Source of the DNA: Janibacter sp. DB-40
GTDB taxonomy: Bacteria; Actinomycetota; Actinomycetes; Actinomycetales; Dermatophilaceae
Reading direction: 5' to 3'
DNA length: 64,000 bases
Assembly (NCBI RefSeq): GCF_029510815.1
Contig: NZ_CP120360.1
Location: 3,224,001 to 3,288,000, forward strand
This document shows positions 9,907-17,808 of the stretch, piece by piece. The notes under the pieces were generated by a model. The model was not told the DNA's origin, searched no databases, and saw only the letters and a list, made by a program, of their open reading frames with translations. Position numbers and translations under genes: made by a program. Every line of letters begins with the position of its first letter. Positions within the stretch are counted from its first letter, which is position 1.

Positions 9907-10973
9907 GACACCTGCCTCCTGGCGCTCTGAGCAGGGGCCCCGGGCGAGCTCCGCGTCGTGGTGAGGGCGGTTTCGCCGTCATGGGCTCGCGAGCTCAGTT
10001 GGACGTGCGCCAGGTCTTCGCGCTCCAGACGGGTTCGGCCTGCGGTGAGAGCGTTGTACGTGGCTCCAGCCAGCAGTGTGCTCACGTCGCCGATGAAGCC
10101 CTGAGTCCGCTTGAAGATCGGGCCTGCTAGCTCGGCGGGCAGGCTGTCTTGGTCAGGCAAGTAGGGACGCATGGTCGTTTCTGCCGAGGCCAGCATCTCC
10201 TGCCAGCGTCCGGCATCGCCGACGGTGGCCACGTCGTAGGCGGACAGGTGGTGCTCGAACAGTCTTCCGCGGATCTGAGGGTCACGCAGGGCCGGCCCAT
10301 TGGTCAGGTTGGCTCCAACCAGGACGAGGGTGCCGCCGAGCTCCCCGAGTTCGGTGTTGATCTGCTTCAGCGCATCAAGGGTCTCCCGGCCAGTGACGCT
10401 CTTGGTGTGCAACATGTGGGCGTCATCGACGATGAGCAAGCGCACGCGATGGTTGCGCAGTGCCGTGGTGGTCCGCAGGGTGATCTCGCTGGTGGTGCCG
10501 CGGGAGGGGTAGCCCAAGAAGGTCAGGATTGCCCCATGCACGTCCTTGGCCTTGCTGCGAGCCATGAGGGTCACGTAGACGATCGGGACGAGGTCGAATC
10601 TGGTGCCGGCACCGTCGGACCACTCCGGAAGGACGTCCGACGTCGAGTCGGGCACCCAGTCGCGATAAAGGTCGGCGCCCCATTGCTTGATCAGGGTGCT
10701 CTTGCCGACCGCGAAGGGGGCACTGACGCTGATGATCGTGCGCGCCCCGGGTGGTTCGTCCTCGACCTCAGCCAGGGCTCGGTCCAGCTGAGTGGCCAGG
10801 TGACGGTGTTTGGCTGAGTGCAGGGGGTGGCTACGTAGAAAGCGGCGAACCGCCGAGGCGTACTGTTCCCGTTCGTGGCTTGGGGCGGAGTCCAGACGAT
10901 GGGCGGTCCACGCCTGGGGAGACGGGGCGCGCTTCCCGTCGTTGACTTGGCGGTGCCACAGGTGTGAATCCAC
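9903..10973 (-). CDS. tniB: TniB/TnsC-family AAA+ transposition ATPase
   Basis: This ATPase links target selection to the transposase and provides target immunity in Tn7-like elements. The 356-residue product has Walker A SAPFAVGKST (84-93, K91), Walker B LLIVDDAH (179-186) and a sensor-like segment TLVLVGANLTNG. The GTG start at 10973 lies two bases after the tniA stop. Its stop overlaps the next tniQ. Length and motif spacing match TniB/TnsC proteins of actinobacterial elements. Confidence 0.9.
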   Translation of the reverse strand: MDSHLWHRQVNDGKRAPSPQAWTAHRLDSAPSHEREQYASAVRRFLRSHPLHSAKHRHLATQLDRALAEVEDEPPGARTIISVSAPFAVGKSTLIKQWGADLYRDWVPDSTSDVLPEWSDGAGTRFDLVPIVYVTLMARSKAKDVHGAILTFLGYPSRGTTSEITLRTTTALRNHRVRLLIVDDAHMLHTKSVTGRETLDALKQINTELGELGGTLVLVGANLTNGPALRDPQIRGRLFEHHLSAYDVATVGDAGRWQEMLASAETTMRPYLPDQDSLPAELAGPIFKRTQGFIGDVSTLLAGATYNALTAGRTRLEREDLAHVQLSSRAHDGETALTTTRSSPGAPAQSARRQVS

Positions 10974-10975
10974 GG

Positions 10976-13180
10976 CTAGCTCGTGCCGCGGTAGTCCGGC
11001 CAGGGCGCATCCCAGTCGAAGTCATGCGGCGCTCGTGGCTCACCCTGGGGGAAGGAGAGCACCTGCCCTGGACCTGGTTCCGATGGAGTCTTCGTCGGTT
11101 CTGCCCGTCCGTCGATGACGTCGCGAGCCGCGTCGGCCTCGGCGTGGTCGAAGAGGGCTTGTTCGTGCCGCAGTCGAGCGCTGGCCAGCTGGGCACGCCA
11201 CTCATCGGCGTTTGGCGGGGTGGTCAGCTCGGTGAGGGCATCGACGATCTCGAGCATGGTGCCGCGCTTGGTGATGGCGTTGTTGCCACCTCGTTCCCTG
11301 ATGAGTTGACGTGCCCTCGCGACGACGGTGTCGGTCAAGGGAGCGTTGACCAGGTGGGCTTGCCGCCACTGCATTTCATGGACGCGCCCATCGTGGCGCG
11401 AGCGGTGCCACAGCCGGCTGCGATCGTGTGGGTCGTAGAAGAAGGGCACCTTGTCGTCACGGGACCGGAATGTTCGCGGGGCCAGGCCGTACAGCTCGTC
11501 CATGATCGGCCCGTCATAGGTCAGACCGCGGTAGGCCACTCCCGCATTGCCCGGCGTGAGCCACCGGATCGGCAGGAACTGGTAGATCAGGTCGGGATGC
11601 TGGGGGACGAGGATGCGGCCGGTTGCCTCGGAGAGCATGTCGAACCGCTCCAAAGGCGTGAACCGGCCGCCCTCCAGGGCGGGTAGATGAATCCCGTCGT
11701 GGGGGCTGCGGTGGTAGTCCAGGGCAATGAATCGGTGTAGGTGCTGCTGGAGCTCCCGAGCGGTCAGCAACGGTTCGAAGGCTTCGTGACCGACAAAGCG
11801 TCCGCGTTCTTGGACGTTGCGGCCCTTGGAGCCGGGCACCTGCTGGTAGGCCCGCTGGAGGGTCTCGTGCCAGCGCTCCACGTGCGCGTTGTCCGTGGGG
11901 TGTCCCACGCGCGACGTCAGCAGATCCACACCCAGATCAGCGAGCACGGCTCGCAGATGAGTGCCGACGAAGATCGACCCGTTGTCCGCTCGGATCGACT
12001 TCGGGATCAAGCCCGGCTTGATGTGTTCCCCCTGCATCGATCGGTCAATCTTCAGACGCGGGCGGTGGGCCACTAGCGGATGTGGCGTGAAGTCCAGCGA
12101 TGCAGGAATCCCGCACCAGCGGAAGTCATCGACCGTGGTTCCGTCGACGACCATCGAGAACGGTCGCATCGCGTCATAGAGCGCCATGCCTACTTCAATC
12201 GCGTTGGCCGAGCGGGGCACGACGCGGCAGGCAACAATCACGCGGGTGGGCACCGAGATGATCGTGATGATCTCCACCGAGTACGGACGACCATGGAACT
12301 CGTCCCACACCAGGCCATCAGCCCGCGTGACATCCACCGCCAGGTGCCCGGGGTGAGTGTCTGGATAGCTGGCATGACCTCGTTGGCGACGCATCTTCGC
12401 GCTCTTGTGCTGACGAGCCGTGGACCCGAGTGCCGCGTATCGCGAGGAAAGGTACTGCTGCGTGAGCCGTTGCGGCAGACGAAGATCTGTTATGCCCTCC
12501 TGCTTCAGGCGCACGTGCACCCGACGCTCAAGCTCCTTGAGATTGACCTTGCTGGCCGACCCGTCGAATCGAGCGAGCTCCTCATCAACGATCCGCACCA
12601 GCAGCGGGTCGATCGCCTCGAAGCCCTTCTTGCCGCGAGACCGCCTTCCGTCGACCAAGCCGCGCAGGCCTTCACGCTTCCAGGAGTTCAGCCAGTTCCA
12701 GATGGTGGCCTCGGACACTGTGGAATCTCGGATGGATCCACTGAGTACGCGCCGTCCGAGGTCACGATCTTGTTCGCGTTCGAGGGACAACTGTCGTGCC
12801 ATCGCTTGCACCCGCTCCCGCATGGACGCCCCGAATCCCTCGCCGAAAGGCACATGAGGTTCACCAGGTTGGGCAAGCTCGGGGAATCCCATCCGATACC
12901 CAGTCAGCACCTCGAGGATGACTTCGTGGCGAACCAGTGCCTCAGCGCGGGCGGCGTCGTCGAGACTGCTCCACCATGGCTCTAGCGACGCATGGGTCGC
13001 CTGCACCTTGGCGTCGGCGATCGCCTTGACTGCAAGGTCCTTCCACACCACGTGTGAGTCATCACCATGAACATCACGCAGGCAAACTCCATGACGCTCT
13101 ATCGCGATGACGATCGCCGGCCCCGTCGACTGGAGAACACGCGCCCCGACCGACAGCTCAACTCGCGCGGAGCCGCTCAT
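10976..13180 (-). CDS. tniA: TniA/TnsB-family DDE transposase
   Basis: This subunit binds the transposon ends and carries out 3'-end cleavage and strand transfer. The 734-residue product has an N-terminal helix-turn-helix region (about 150-180, TVSEATIWNWLNSWKREG). The rve-type catalytic core shows D283, D399 and E435, with the canonical 35-residue spacing in the last pair. A Mu-type C-terminal domain follows. The ATG at 13180 overlaps the tnsA stop (ATGA), which defines the start; residues read further upstream are a shadow of tnsA. It appears complete. Confidence 0.93.
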   Translation of the reverse strand: MSGSARVELSVGARVLQSTGPAIVIAIERHGVCLRDVHGDDSHVVWKDLAVKAIADAKVQATHASLEPWWSSLDDAARAEALVRHEVILEVLTGYRMGFPELAQPGEPHVPFGEGFGASMRERVQAMARQLSLEREQDRDLGRRVLSGSIRDSTVSEATIWNWLNSWKREGLRGLVDGRRSRGKKGFEAIDPLLVRIVDEELARFDGSASKVNLKELERRVHVRLKQEGITDLRLPQRLTQQYLSSRYAALGSTARQHKSAKMRRQRGHASYPDTHPGHLAVDVTRADGLVWDEFHGRPYSVEIITIISVPTRVIVACRVVPRSANAIEVGMALYDAMRPFSMVVDGTTVDDFRWCGIPASLDFTPHPLVAHRPRLKIDRSMQGEHIKPGLIPKSIRADNGSIFVGTHLRAVLADLGVDLLTSRVGHPTDNAHVERWHETLQRAYQQVPGSKGRNVQERGRFVGHEAFEPLLTARELQQHLHRFIALDYHRSPHDGIHLPALEGGRFTPLERFDMLSEATGRILVPQHPDLIYQFLPIRWLTPGNAGVAYRGLTYDGPIMDELYGLAPRTFRSRDDKVPFFYDPHDRSRLWHRSRHDGRVHEMQWRQAHLVNAPLTDTVVARARQLIRERGGNNAITKRGTMLEIVDALTELTTPPNADEWRAQLASARLRHEQALFDHAEADAARDVIDGRAEPTKTPSEPGPGQVLSFPQGEPRAPHDFDWDAPWPDYRGTS

Positions 13181-13923
13181 GACGCACCTTCCTCCACGAA
13201 CCGCAAGACCGTTTCCTGAGTGAAGGCGGCGTTCAGATCGCAGTCGATTGCCCCGAGACGAATCGCGTGCCATACCGCGGACAAAACGTGTCCGTGGCCG
13301 TTGTCGGTCTCCAGAACGTCCTCGAGGGTTACTGCGCGACGCCCATTCGCAGATAGGTGAGCCAAGGCCTCGGAGTACCACGGCATCGCCCGACGGAAGC
13401 CATCCAGCCACATCAGGTTGCTGCGACGGGTGGGGTGCATGCCTGCGAAAACCTGGTGAGCCCATCCGAACTCAGCGCAGGCGGCTTCCGTCTGCTTCGT
13501 CTGCGCCACGAACTTCTCGTCTTGTCGATACTCGGGTCGCACCGCCCACACGGTCACCTGGCCCACAGCAGAGACGCTCAGCAGATCCGGCACCAGTCCG
13601 CTGGCATTCGAGTGGCGGCCGACCCCTCGGATCCGCGCGGGCTGAGCAACCAGCCACGCGACGTTCGGATCGCGGTCGAGATCACGGACCAGGTCATGCT
13701 CCAAGCCCGATTCCAGTTGGAGATGAGCACCGGTCGTGGTCGAGTACGCCAGCGTGGGGACATGGCCCGCACCGCTCCGGCTGCGGATCCTCCGCACGCT
13801 GCGCAGCACCCTCGCATCGGGCGGCCCGAAGCCAACCCAAGGGACAACCCCGCCGCCCAGATCGAACGACCACACGGCGCTACGGGGATGATCCTCAGCG
13901 TCACCACAGATAGAATCGGGCAC
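13177..13923 (-). CDS. tnsA: TnsA-like heteromeric transposase endonuclease subunit
   Basis: TnsA cuts the 5' ends of the transposon so that it moves by cut-and-paste. The 248-residue product has a TnsA-type core: SGLEHDLVRDLDRDPNV, then VPDLL and VTVWAVRP. The GTG start at 13923 is preceded by GAAGGA at 6 bases. Compared with E. coli TnsA (E...D...QxK), the last motif reads AVR, so arginine replaces the catalytic lysine. I recall arginine here in other actinobacterial TnsA-like proteins, so it need not mean loss of activity. If it is inactive, the element would form cointegrates. Confidence 0.8.
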   Translation of the reverse strand: MPDSICGDAEDHPRSAVWSFDLGGGVVPWVGFGPPDARVLRSVRRIRSRSGAGHVPTLAYSTTTGAHLQLESGLEHDLVRDLDRDPNVAWLVAQPARIRGVGRHSNASGLVPDLLSVSAVGQVTVWAVRPEYRQDEKFVAQTKQTEAACAEFGWAHQVFAGMHPTRRSNLMWLDGFRRAMPWYSEALAHLSANGRRAVTLEDVLETDNGHGHVLSAVWHAIRLGAIDCDLNAAFTQETVLRFVEEGAS

Positions 13924-14021
13924 GACGAGTCCTTCGCTATCGCAAATTGCATCAGGACTCGTCCCGAGGGCGTACCCGGTGCAACGGGTGCGCCCTCAAC
14001 GCGTTCCGTCTGAGGAGACGG
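13924..14021. repeat. Three successive inverted repeats upstream of tnsA
   Basis: Three inverted repeats stand in a row. GACGAGTCCT/AGGACTCGTC (13924-13933 and 13954-13963) has perfect 10-base arms and encloses the tnsA ribosome-binding site. GAGGGCGTACCCG/CGGGTGCGCCCTC (13966-13978 and 13985-13997) has 13-base arms with one G-T pair and a 6-base loop. CCGTCT/AGACGG (14006-14021) is short. The first is operator-like or could hide the tnsA start in RNA; the second is a strong hairpin. The cluster could control the transposition operon. Confidence 0.6.
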
Positions 14022-14141
14022 TCCGCCGCTCAGACTAGAGCAACTTTCCCCTGCCGACAACGTCATGGCGCACATTTAGCGTTCGTCCACGGCAGCGCAC
14101 CCCAACCTTCCCCCCAACCACTACCCACCGAGCCTTGATCT

Positions 14142-14160
14142 ACGCACTACCGTAGTGCGT
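14142..14160. promoter_or_regulatory. Perfect 9-base-arm palindrome
   Basis: ACGCACTAC and GTAGTGCGT flank a single base. The site lies 46 bases before a promoter-like sequence that reads towards the two zinc-ribbon genes, and 219 bases from the tnsA start. Such a compact palindrome is usually a binding site for a dimeric regulator. No regulator gene was recognised in the element. Confidence 0.5.
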
Positions 14161-14205
14161 GGCAATGCTCGACCGTCAGGGACGGCTTGCAACGGTAATT
14201 GTGCA

Positions 14206-14234
14206 TTGTCCACTGCACGATTTCCGGTGATACT
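14206..14234 (+). promoter_or_regulatory. Predicted promoter for the two zinc-ribbon genes
   Basis: TTGTCC (14206-14211) and GATACT (14229-14234) are separated by 17 bases, a good sigma-A-type spacing. Transcription would begin near 14241, upstream of the plus-strand pair 14333-15296. This is read by eye and unverified. Confidence 0.45.
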
Positions 14235-14332
14235 GTGTGTGTACCGCGCAGGACCGCAGCGAAAGATGGGACCCAGCACCTCCCGGCGTCACATCCACGT
14301 TCGCACTGTTCAACCGGAAAGGGTGCGTCCCC

Positions 14333-14599
14333 TTGGATACCGACCTGCAACGTCGATGCGACAACCCTGAGTGCTCAGAACTCCTGACGTGGCACGAGGG
14401 ACGGGGACGACCACCCCGCTTCTGCAGCGATCGATGCCGGCAGCGGACGGTCGCCAGTCACCGCAGGCTGTTGGACCAGTCCGGCAACCTGTCCGACCAG
14501 ATCGCTGCCGGCGTGAGCTACCGCCAAGAACGCCGCCTCAAATCGGAACTGTCACGAGTGGAGTGGCTCCTCTCGGCCTATCCACGGATGACCGAGTAG
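14333..14599 (+). CDS. Small zinc-finger protein of the element
   Basis: The 88-residue product has a CDNPEC ... RFCSDRCRQ cysteine pattern (about residues 11-43), which looks like a treble-clef or FCS-type zinc finger. A charged helical tail with repeated arginines follows (YRQERRLKSELSRVEWLL). I chose the TTG at 14333, preceded by GAAAGGG. A GTG at 14237 in the same frame would give 120 residues but lies on the predicted transcription start. The next gene starts 26 bases after its stop. Family unknown; DNA- or RNA-binding is likely from the composition. Confidence 0.55.
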   Translation: MDTDLQRRCDNPECSELLTWHEGRGRPPRFCSDRCRQRTVASHRRLLDQSGNLSDQIAAGVSYRQERRLKSELSRVEWLLSAYPRMTE

Positions 14600-14624
14600 A
14601 CGAGGCAAGGAGCGACCACCCGAC

Positions 14625-15296
14625 ATGGACCCTGTCCACGCTGCCTGGCTGGCCAATCACCAGCAACACAGCCTCCCGCCGGGGCGGAACTGCGCGCGAT
14701 GTGCTGCCGCCTCGGGAGTGGTCAAGGTCCGCGACGTCGTCAGCAACAAGTTCACGGCGTGGGACTCCTGGGCTGACCCCAGCAGGTCGAAGCTTTGCCC
14801 CGCCTGCGCGTGGGCATACCGAACCCCCCGGTTACGCGCTGAGACTCTCTTGGTCGCATACCGGTCGGAGTCCGCCCCGACCTGCCGATCACTCAAGCCC
14901 GACCAACTGTTCAGGCTCCTCGTAAAGGGCCCGCTGCCCGCCCAAAACCTGGTGTCCCTCCCCTTGCGAGCCGGACGCCGGCACATTCTCCCCCTGGCGC
15001 GGTTCGGGCAGGTCTGCCTGGATGGGACGAACCTGTCCTGGAGTCATGGCGACGCACGCCGTCTACAGCTGGTCGCCAAGCTTCGAGCGCAGGACAAGGT
15101 CCGATGGTCGGCGTTCACCGATCCCGCGCCACCCTGGCGTGCAGTGTCCAACTCGGCGGACCCACTTGGGCTGATGCGCGCCTGGGACGAACTCCGCCAG
15201 TGGCGCGAAAGCGGCCTGTGGCTACAAGTCGCCCTCTCGGCCACTCACCCAACGCCCCGCCAAGTGAAGCGCCCTAGCCGACACCATTCCCGCTGA
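14625..15296 (+). CDS. Zinc-ribbon protein, weakly Csf1-like
   Basis: The 223-residue product has two CxxC knuckles, CARC (about 23-26) and CPAC (about 58-61), with KFTAWDSW between them, followed by AYRTPRLRAETLL. This is the architecture I associate with Csf1, the zinc-binding large-subunit-like protein of type IV CRISPR systems (C..C...FT.W......C..C). A later segment (AGRRHILPLARFGQV) also has the Csf1 flavour. No csf2, csf3, helicase, other cas gene or CRISPR array is present, so the match may be superficial. AAGGAG lies 12 bases before the ATG. Confidence 0.6.
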   Translation: MDPVHAAWLANHQQHSLPPGRNCARCAAASGVVKVRDVVSNKFTAWDSWADPSRSKLCPACAWAYRTPRLRAETLLVAYRSESAPTCRSLKPDQLFRLLVKGPLPAQNLVSLPLRAGRRHILPLARFGQVCLDGTNLSWSHGDARRLQLVAKLRAQDKVRWSAFTDPAPPWRAVSNSADPLGLMRAWDELRQWRESGLWLQVALSATHPTPRQVKRPSRHHSR

Positions 15297-15317
15297 GACC
15301 CTTAACACGGTCAGCTT

Positions 15318-15367
15318 GCATAAGCATTGGTTATCAAGCACGGCTCACGCATAACGTCCGGTTTATC
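15318..15367. repeat. Two imperfect direct repeats near the presumed element end
   Basis: GCATAAGCATTGGTTATC (15318-15335) and GCATAACGTCCGGTTTATC (15349-15367) share GCATAA, GGTT and ATC and lie 31 bases apart in an AT-richer stretch just beyond the 3' end of dnaB. Tn7-like ends hold several ~20-base transposase-binding repeats, so these are candidate TniA sites. The match is short and could be chance. Confidence 0.4.
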
Positions 15368-15411
15368 TTAGATACAAACGCCTTTGCTCTAATCTTCGCT
15401 GCATCTCGACA

Positions 15412-17694
15412 CTAGAAGCCGCCCGAGTCCTTCGCCATGTTCGAGAACCGCGCGTAGTGCCCCTGGAAGCCGAGCACGATGTCGGCCGTCGGGCCGTTGC
15501 GGTGCTTGGCCACGATGATGTCGGCCTCGCCCTCACGCTCGGAGTCGGGATCGCGATCACGGTGGAGCAGGATCACGAGGTCCGCGTCCTGCTCGATGGA
15601 GCCGGACTCACGCAGGTCACTCATCGCGGGACGCTTGTCGGTGCGCTGCTCCGGTCCACGGTTCAGCTGGCTGATCGCGATCACGGGGACCTCGAGCTCC
15701 TTGGCCAGGAGCTTGAGCGCACGGGAGAACTCCGAGACCTCCTGCTGGCGGGACTCGACCTTCTTGCCCGAGGTCATCAGCTGCAGGTAGTCGATGACGA
15801 TGAGCTTGAGGTTGTGCTGCTGCTTCAGCCGTCGCGCCTTCGCCCGGATCTCCATCAGCGCGAGGTTGGGCGAGTCGTCGATGTAGAGCGGGCTGTCGCT
15901 GATCCGGCCGACGACGCGGGAGAGCTTGCGCCAGTCCGGGTCACTCATCTTGCCCCGGCGCAGGTGCTGCAGCTGGATGCTCGCCTCCGCCGCGAGCACG
16001 CGCATCGTGATCTCGCTGCGGCTCATCTCCAGGGAGAAGATCGCGGTCGCCATGCCGTGGTGGATCGCCGCCGCGCGGGCGATGTCCACACCCAGCGTCG
16101 AGTTGTGTGTCGGGATCATCGACCGACCGGCCAGATACAGGTGCTGGCTGTTGTCGACCTCCACACACCGCACCGGCACCGATGCGATGGGCCGGACTGC
16201 CACCACCGCATGCGCACCGAGCTGCGTCCGCAGCTCCTTGTGGCGGATCGCCTTGTGCTCCAGGCGGAAGACGTCGGCGTCCGCCTGGAAGTGGAGGGTG
16301 TGGTTTCGAGGCTCGGCCGCGGACGGCCGTCGCGCCTCAACCACCGGCGTGATCTGGAAGCCGAGGCCGGCCACGAGTTCCCGCACATCGTCGAGCAGCT
16401 CGGCGGACGTCGCTTCGAACCGCACCCGACCGGCCTCGTCGACGCTCCCAGCCACATCGAGCAGACCGGCCAGCAGCGCTCGACGCTGAGCGGCATCGGC
16501 GCGCAGGTACTCCACCGGGATGAGGTGCTCGCTGTCACCTCGTCCCACCACATGAGGTAGCGCCAAAGCGTCGGAAAGAGGTGAATACAGGCCCTCAAGG
16601 CGCGCGATCACCTCGGGGTCGGACTCTGCGAAGACATCCCCCGAGCCGTGACCGAGCCACGCGCCCATGACGTAGGGATCCAACGGCAGGTCCCGCGACG
16701 GCAGATCCATGGGCTCGGCGAAGGCAACCGCGTGCTCGATCTCCCCGAAGGTCGCCGCGAGCTGCTCGGTCGTCCGCACCGTCTCGGTCGTGCGCCACTG
16801 GTGCTGCGCGTCCGCCACGATCACGGACCCGTCCGAGAACTCGACCTCGTAGCACGGGCGGCCGGTCATCACCTCGGTCGCGGCGACCACCCTCGTCGGC
16901 TGCCCCTGCGCGTCGATGAGCTCATCACCCACGGCGACCTCGCCCATCGTGGTCCAGCCGGTGGGGGTGGGCAGCGGGGTATCGAGCGCGAGTGCCTTAC
17001 CCACAGCCGGCCTCGCCGCGATGACCACCATCTGCCCCGGGTGCAGGCCGTGGGTCAGCTCGTCGAGGTCGTGGAATCCCGTCGGCACACCGGTCATCTC
17101 GTCGGTGCGACCGGCGGCGACCTCGATCTCGGTCATCGTGTCGTTGAGGGTGTCCCACAGCGGGGCGTAGTCCTCGCCGCCGCGCTTCTCCGCGACCGTG
17201 TAGACCTCGGCCTGGGCCTGGTTGACGATGTCCTCGACGTCGCCGCCGCCCTGGGCATAGCCCATCTGGACGATCTTGGTCCCGGCCTCGACGAGCCGAC
17301 GCAGCACGGCCCGCTCGGCGACGATCTGCGCGTAGTACCCCGCGTTGGCCGCCGTCGGGACCGACTGGATGAGGTCGTGCAGGTAGGCCTGCCCGCCCGC
17401 GCGCTGCAGGTCGCCGCGCTTGCTCAGCTCGTCGGCGACGGTGATCGCGTCGGCCGGCTCGCCACGGGAGTACAGGTCGACGATCGCGTCGAAGATCAGC
17501 TCGTGGGCCGGTCGGTAGAAGTCCTTGCTGCGGACGGCCTCGTTGACGTCACCGATGGCGTCCTTGCTCAGCAGCATCCCGCCGAGCACCGACTGCTCGG
17601 CACCGACGTCCTGCGGGGGGAGCCGGTCCGGGGGAGGCGAGGAGGAGTAGGCGGCGTCACCGTAGACGCTCGATTCCAACTCGCTCGTCGTCAC
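15412..17694 (-). CDS. dnaB: Replicative DNA helicase DnaB with intein
   Basis: DnaB is the hexameric 5'-3' helicase that unwinds DNA at the replication fork. The 760-residue precursor splits into a normal 462-residue helicase plus a 298-residue intein placed inside Walker A, after ARPAVGK and before STLGVDIA. The helicase has the N-terminal primase-interaction domain (PPQDVGAEQSVLGGM) and the RecA-like core: LIVIDYLQLM (Walker B), then AISQLNRG and GHYARF near the end. The GTG start at 17694 follows GAAGGGG. Cells need the intein spliced out for any helicase activity. The usual ribosomal neighbours are not seen downstream; a Tn7-like element begins directly after the stop. Confidence 0.96.
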   Translation of the reverse strand: MTTSELESSVYGDAAYSSSPPPDRLPPQDVGAEQSVLGGMLLSKDAIGDVNEAVRSKDFYRPAHELIFDAIVDLYSRGEPADAITVADELSKRGDLQRAGGQAYLHDLIQSVPTAANAGYYAQIVAERAVLRRLVEAGTKIVQMGYAQGGGDVEDIVNQAQAEVYTVAEKRGGEDYAPLWDTLNDTMTEIEVAAGRTDEMTGVPTGFHDLDELTHGLHPGQMVVIAARPAVGKALALDTPLPTPTGWTTMGEVAVGDELIDAQGQPTRVVAATEVMTGRPCYEVEFSDGSVIVADAQHQWRTTETVRTTEQLAATFGEIEHAVAFAEPMDLPSRDLPLDPYVMGAWLGHGSGDVFAESDPEVIARLEGLYSPLSDALALPHVVGRGDSEHLIPVEYLRADAAQRRALLAGLLDVAGSVDEAGRVRFEATSAELLDDVRELVAGLGFQITPVVEARRPSAAEPRNHTLHFQADADVFRLEHKAIRHKELRTQLGAHAVVAVRPIASVPVRCVEVDNSQHLYLAGRSMIPTHNSTLGVDIARAAAIHHGMATAIFSLEMSRSEITMRVLAAEASIQLQHLRRGKMSDPDWRKLSRVVGRISDSPLYIDDSPNLALMEIRAKARRLKQQHNLKLIVIDYLQLMTSGKKVESRQQEVSEFSRALKLLAKELEVPVIAISQLNRGPEQRTDKRPAMSDLRESGSIEQDADLVILLHRDRDPDSEREGEADIIVAKHRNGPTADIVLGFQGHYARFSNMAKDSGGF
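16102..16995 (-). other. Class 3 intein in DnaB with degenerate homing endonuclease
   Basis: Residues 234-531 of the precursor. The first residue is alanine (ALALDTPLPTPTGW) rather than Cys or Ser. The WCT set that defines class 3 inteins is present: Trp at the end of block B (ADAQHQW), Cys in block F (VRCVEVDN) and Thr in the terminal IPTHN. The downstream extein residue is Ser. Class 3 splicing starts from the block F cysteine. The central LAGLIDADG-type domain is eroded: WLGHGSGD has His and LAGLLDVAGS has Ala where the catalytic acids should be, so DNA cleavage is probably lost while splicing must persist. Confidence 0.85.
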
Positions 17695-17808
17695 TGTGCG
17701 GTCCCCTTCGTCAACTTCCCCGCGACCCCCGCGAAGGAGTCCCGCGCCCCATCAGGAGAGGGACGTCGAAGCAGCCTCGCAGCCGGCACCGACAACGCCA
17801 AATGATCC

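Larger units (their letters stand above)
1..15411. mobile_element. Tn7-like (TnsABC/TniQ) element with type I R-M cargo, left end outside the window
   Basis: Five consecutive, overlapping minus-strand genes encode a TnsA-like endonuclease, a DDE transposase, an AAA+ ATPase and two TniQ-family zinc proteins. That is the full gene set of a heteromeric Tn7-like transposon. Restriction genes follow in the same direction and look like cargo. Two zinc-ribbon genes sit on the opposite strand between tnsA and dnaB. I place the right boundary just after the dnaB stop codon. There the sequence reading away from dnaB starts TGTCGAGATG (Tn7-family ends start with TGT), and two imperfect repeats lie nearby at 15318-15367. 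This boundary is inferred: the left end, target-site duplication and terminal inverted repeat cannot be seen. No exact copy of the host motif GCGAAGGGGG was found inside. Confidence 0.72.

Noticed and set aside
13924..15411. Searched for a CRISPR array and further cas genes near the Csf1-like gene
   Set aside because: No regularly spaced direct repeats and no helicase, Cas6 or Csf2/3-like frames were seen. The inverted repeats here differ from each other in sequence.
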